From Acidimicrobiia bacterium (GTDB lineage Bacteria > Actinomycetota > Acidimicrobiia > Spongiisociales > SHLN01): a stretch of 6,609 bases of DNA. Below the pieces are notes generated by a model. It worked only from the letters and a program-made list of their open reading frames with translations, did no database searches and had not been told where the DNA came from. Both the position numbers and the translations under genes were made by a program. Of the stretch, positions 5,449 through 6,609 are shown piece by piece; position 1 is the first letter of the stretch, and each line of letters begins with the position of its first letter. The stretch spans positions 1 to 6,609 of the forward strand of contig JAUXLW010000070.1 of NCBI GenBank assembly GCA_030623545.1. The letters are read 5' to 3'.

Positions 5449-6360
5449 ATGCGGGCGGCTGTCTGCGTAGTGGACAGGACCTGGGAGTTATTCGATGTGC
5501 CTGAGCCGCGAGTCGAAGCTGTGAAATCGGTAAACCGGGCGCTCGACGTGCTCTTCTCGATCGCAGGATCCGATCGACCTCTATCGGCACTCGCTCTTTC
5601 CAGGGAGCTGGATCTTCCTCGCCCTACCGTTTATCGCATCCTTGACACCCTGCAAGGGCGTGGAGTCGTGGCCCGTGTCGAAGACGGCAACGTGGTGACT
5701 CCCAAGCTGGGCCTCCTCGTTGGCGGGAGCCATAACATCGCCAAGCTTGCCGACCTGATCGGGCCCTATTTGCAGCGGCTGGTGGCGGCCACCGAAGAGA
5801 CGAGCAGCCTCCACGTTCGGGTCGGCGACCGGCGCCGTTGCGTTGCCGAGGTTGAGGGTTATCGGGGCATTCGTTGGGCACGCGGGCCTGGGTTCACCGC
5901 TCCCGTGTGGTCCGGTGCAGTCGGACACGTCATCCTGGCTCACTTGCCCGACCAGGAGTTGGACGCTCTGATGTCCCGTGTCGACTTCAGGCCTCTGGCG
6001 GCGAACTCGTTGACGACAGAAGATGAGCTCCGCGAGCGTGTCAGACAGGCGAGAGAGAATGGATGGAGCGCCAGCAAGTCCGAGACGGTGGATGGAGCCG
6101 CCGCCATAGCTGCCCCACTGGTCGACCACGCCGGGGCTGCAGTTGCCGTCCTCGGCCTGTACTCCCCGGCCGACCGTTTCGAAGATCTTCAACAATACGC
6201 GCCGACTCTCGTGTCGGTGGCAGCTGAAGCTGCCGCCCAGTGGGCGGGTATCTCATCTATCACATTGAACACGACCATCAGAGAGGATCGTCCCTCCGGG
6301 GCCAGTCCAGACAAAGAGCGTTCCGGGCCGCCTGGAAGCCATGACAAGGAGAACGAATGA
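5449..6360 (+). CDS. IclR-family transcriptional regulator
   Basis: The protein has the two-part IclR layout: an N-terminal winged helix-turn-helix for DNA binding (about residues 25-90, opening with VKSVNRALDVL and with recognition-helix region LPRPTVYRILDTL at 56-68) and a C-terminal ligand-binding domain (about 95-268, with ETSSLHVRVGD, APVWSGAVGHVILA and AAPLVDHAGAAVAVLGL). Members usually respond to small carboxylates or aromatic acids and control neighbouring catabolic or transport genes. Likely targets are the operon from 1112 and the transporter gene that follows. Family members usually begin near residue 25 here, so the first 21-24 residues are extra; a GTG at 5521 would remove them but has no good ribosome binding site, while the promoter at 5410 supports 5449. 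The last about 30 residues are charged and probably disordered, and their coding DNA carries the next gene's ribosome binding site. The family is certain; start and ligand are not. Confidence 0.92.
   Translation: MRAAVCVVDRTWELFDVPEPRVEAVKSVNRALDVLFSIAGSDRPLSALALSRELDLPRPTVYRILDTLQGRGVVARVEDGNVVTPKLGLLVGGSHNIAKLADLIGPYLQRLVAATEETSSLHVRVGDRRRCVAEVEGYRGIRWARGPGFTAPVWSGAVGHVILAHLPDQELDALMSRVDFRPLAANSLTTEDELRERVRQARENGWSASKSETVDGAAAIAAPLVDHAGAAVAVLGLYSPADRFEDLQQYAPTLVSVAAEAAAQWAGISSITLNTTIREDRPSGASPDKERSGPPGSHDKENE
6346..6351 (+). promoter_or_regulatory. Ribosome binding site of the lipoprotein gene
   Basis: AAGGAG lies five bases before the ATG at 6357, inside the final codons of the IclR gene. 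It fixes the start of the next gene and supports translational coupling. Confidence 0.75.
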
Positions 6361-6609
6361 AACGAGTATCGAAGGTCGGAGCATTGCTTTTCGCCCTTGC
6401 ACTCGTCGCGGCTGCCTGCGGCAGCGACGAAGCCGACACGACTGTGCCCGCGGCAGCGACTACAACTACAACGACTGCTGCAGTCGGTGCGGTTCCGGAT
6501 TTGGTGGAGGAGGGGAAGTTGATTTTGGTGACGACGGGGAATTTCCCGCCGTTCACGAAGATCAACGAGTCGACGGGTGACAACGAGGGCTATTCGATCG
6601 ATGTTGCTA
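6357..6609 (+). CDS. ABC-transporter solute-binding lipoprotein, family 3 type, N-terminal part
   Basis: Eighty-four codons are visible and the gene continues past the window. The N-terminus is a lipoprotein signal: basic MKRVSK, a hydrophobic core (GALLFALALVAAA) and the lipidated Cys at C21 in the lipobox AAAC. A linker follows with six consecutive Thr (T35-T40). The mature domain then begins with GKLILVTTGNFPPFT (53-67) and GYSIDVA (78-84), the first strand and loop of family-3 (amino-acid/polar-substrate) binding proteins, which usually read like GKL.VGT...PPF and G.DVDLA. The product would be anchored outside the membrane and deliver its ligand to an ABC permease, probably encoded just downstream. 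Its ATG overlaps the IclR stop (ATGA), so regulator and binding protein are probably co-expressed. Codons after about 6495 shift to G-ending forms (TTG, GTG, GAG, GGG, ACG), unlike the C-rich third positions of the preceding genes. The ligand is unknown; an amino or carboxylic acid is likely from the family. Confidence 0.85.
   Translation, partial: MKRVSKVGALLFALALVAAACGSDEADTTVPAAATTTTTTAAVGAVPDLVEEGKLILVTTGNFPPFTKINESTGDNEGYSIDVA
6459..6476 (+). repeat. Thr-codon repeat in the lipoprotein linker
   Basis: ACTACA is repeated twice and followed by ACGACT, coding for six Thr directly. It forms the flexible spacer between the lipidated Cys and the binding domain. Repeats of this kind can vary in length between strains by slippage, although this one is short and uses mixed codons. 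Confidence 0.5.

Noticed and set aside
6278..6583. Antisense frame with a Val run opposite the lipoprotein linker
   Set aside because: The Val run is the complement of the Thr codons; the + strand has a lipobox, a ribosome binding site and a family-3 binding-protein start.

Overview
This GC-rich window looks chromosomal and bacterial, most likely from an actinomycete relative (Acidimicrobiia or a similar uncultured actinobacterium). The signs are GTG starts, G/C-ending codons, TANNNT-type -10 boxes, a probable leaderless transcript, and a lipoprotein with a short Thr-rich linker right after the lipobox. The taxonomic call is inference.

Layout: all supported genes lie on the + strand. (1) 1-116 is the C-terminal end of a SnoaL/NTF2-like protein. 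(2) 196-957 is a short-chain dehydrogenase/reductase fold protein whose Ser-Tyr-Lys catalytic residues appear to be missing. (3) 958-1111 is the only sizeable regulatory gap. It holds a -35/-10 promoter, a perfect 16-bp inverted repeat just downstream of the -10, and two further inverted repeats. (4) 1112-5378 is a tight operon: a 3-hydroxybutyryl-CoA-dehydrogenase-like enzyme, a thiolase, and a fused ADP-forming acyl-CoA synthetase. (5) 5449-6360 is an IclR-family regulator with its own promoter. (6) 6357-6609 is the start of a lipoprotein solute-binding protein of an ABC importer; its start codon overlaps the regulator's stop codon, and it runs off the window.

How they may work together: the core operon encodes the last two steps of beta-oxidation-type breakdown (hydroxyacyl-CoA to ketoacyl-CoA, then thiolysis) plus an enzyme that either activates an organic acid to its CoA ester or runs backwards to make ATP from the acyl-CoA. 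The IclR regulator and the periplasmic binding protein suggest that a small carboxylate or amino-acid-like compound is sensed, imported and degraded. No enoyl-CoA hydratase or acyl-CoA dehydrogenase is present here, so the substrate may enter as a hydroxy acid, or the missing steps may lie outside the window.

The most unusual points are the SDR with a lost catalytic triad, the IclR regulator with an N-terminal segment resembling the start of a zinc-type alcohol dehydrogenase downstream of a leaderless-type promoter, and a 19-codon ORF that joins the stop of one operon gene to the start of the next through two ATGA overlaps. I see no clear new defence or mobile system, no tRNA or rRNA, no CRISPR and no insertion sequence.
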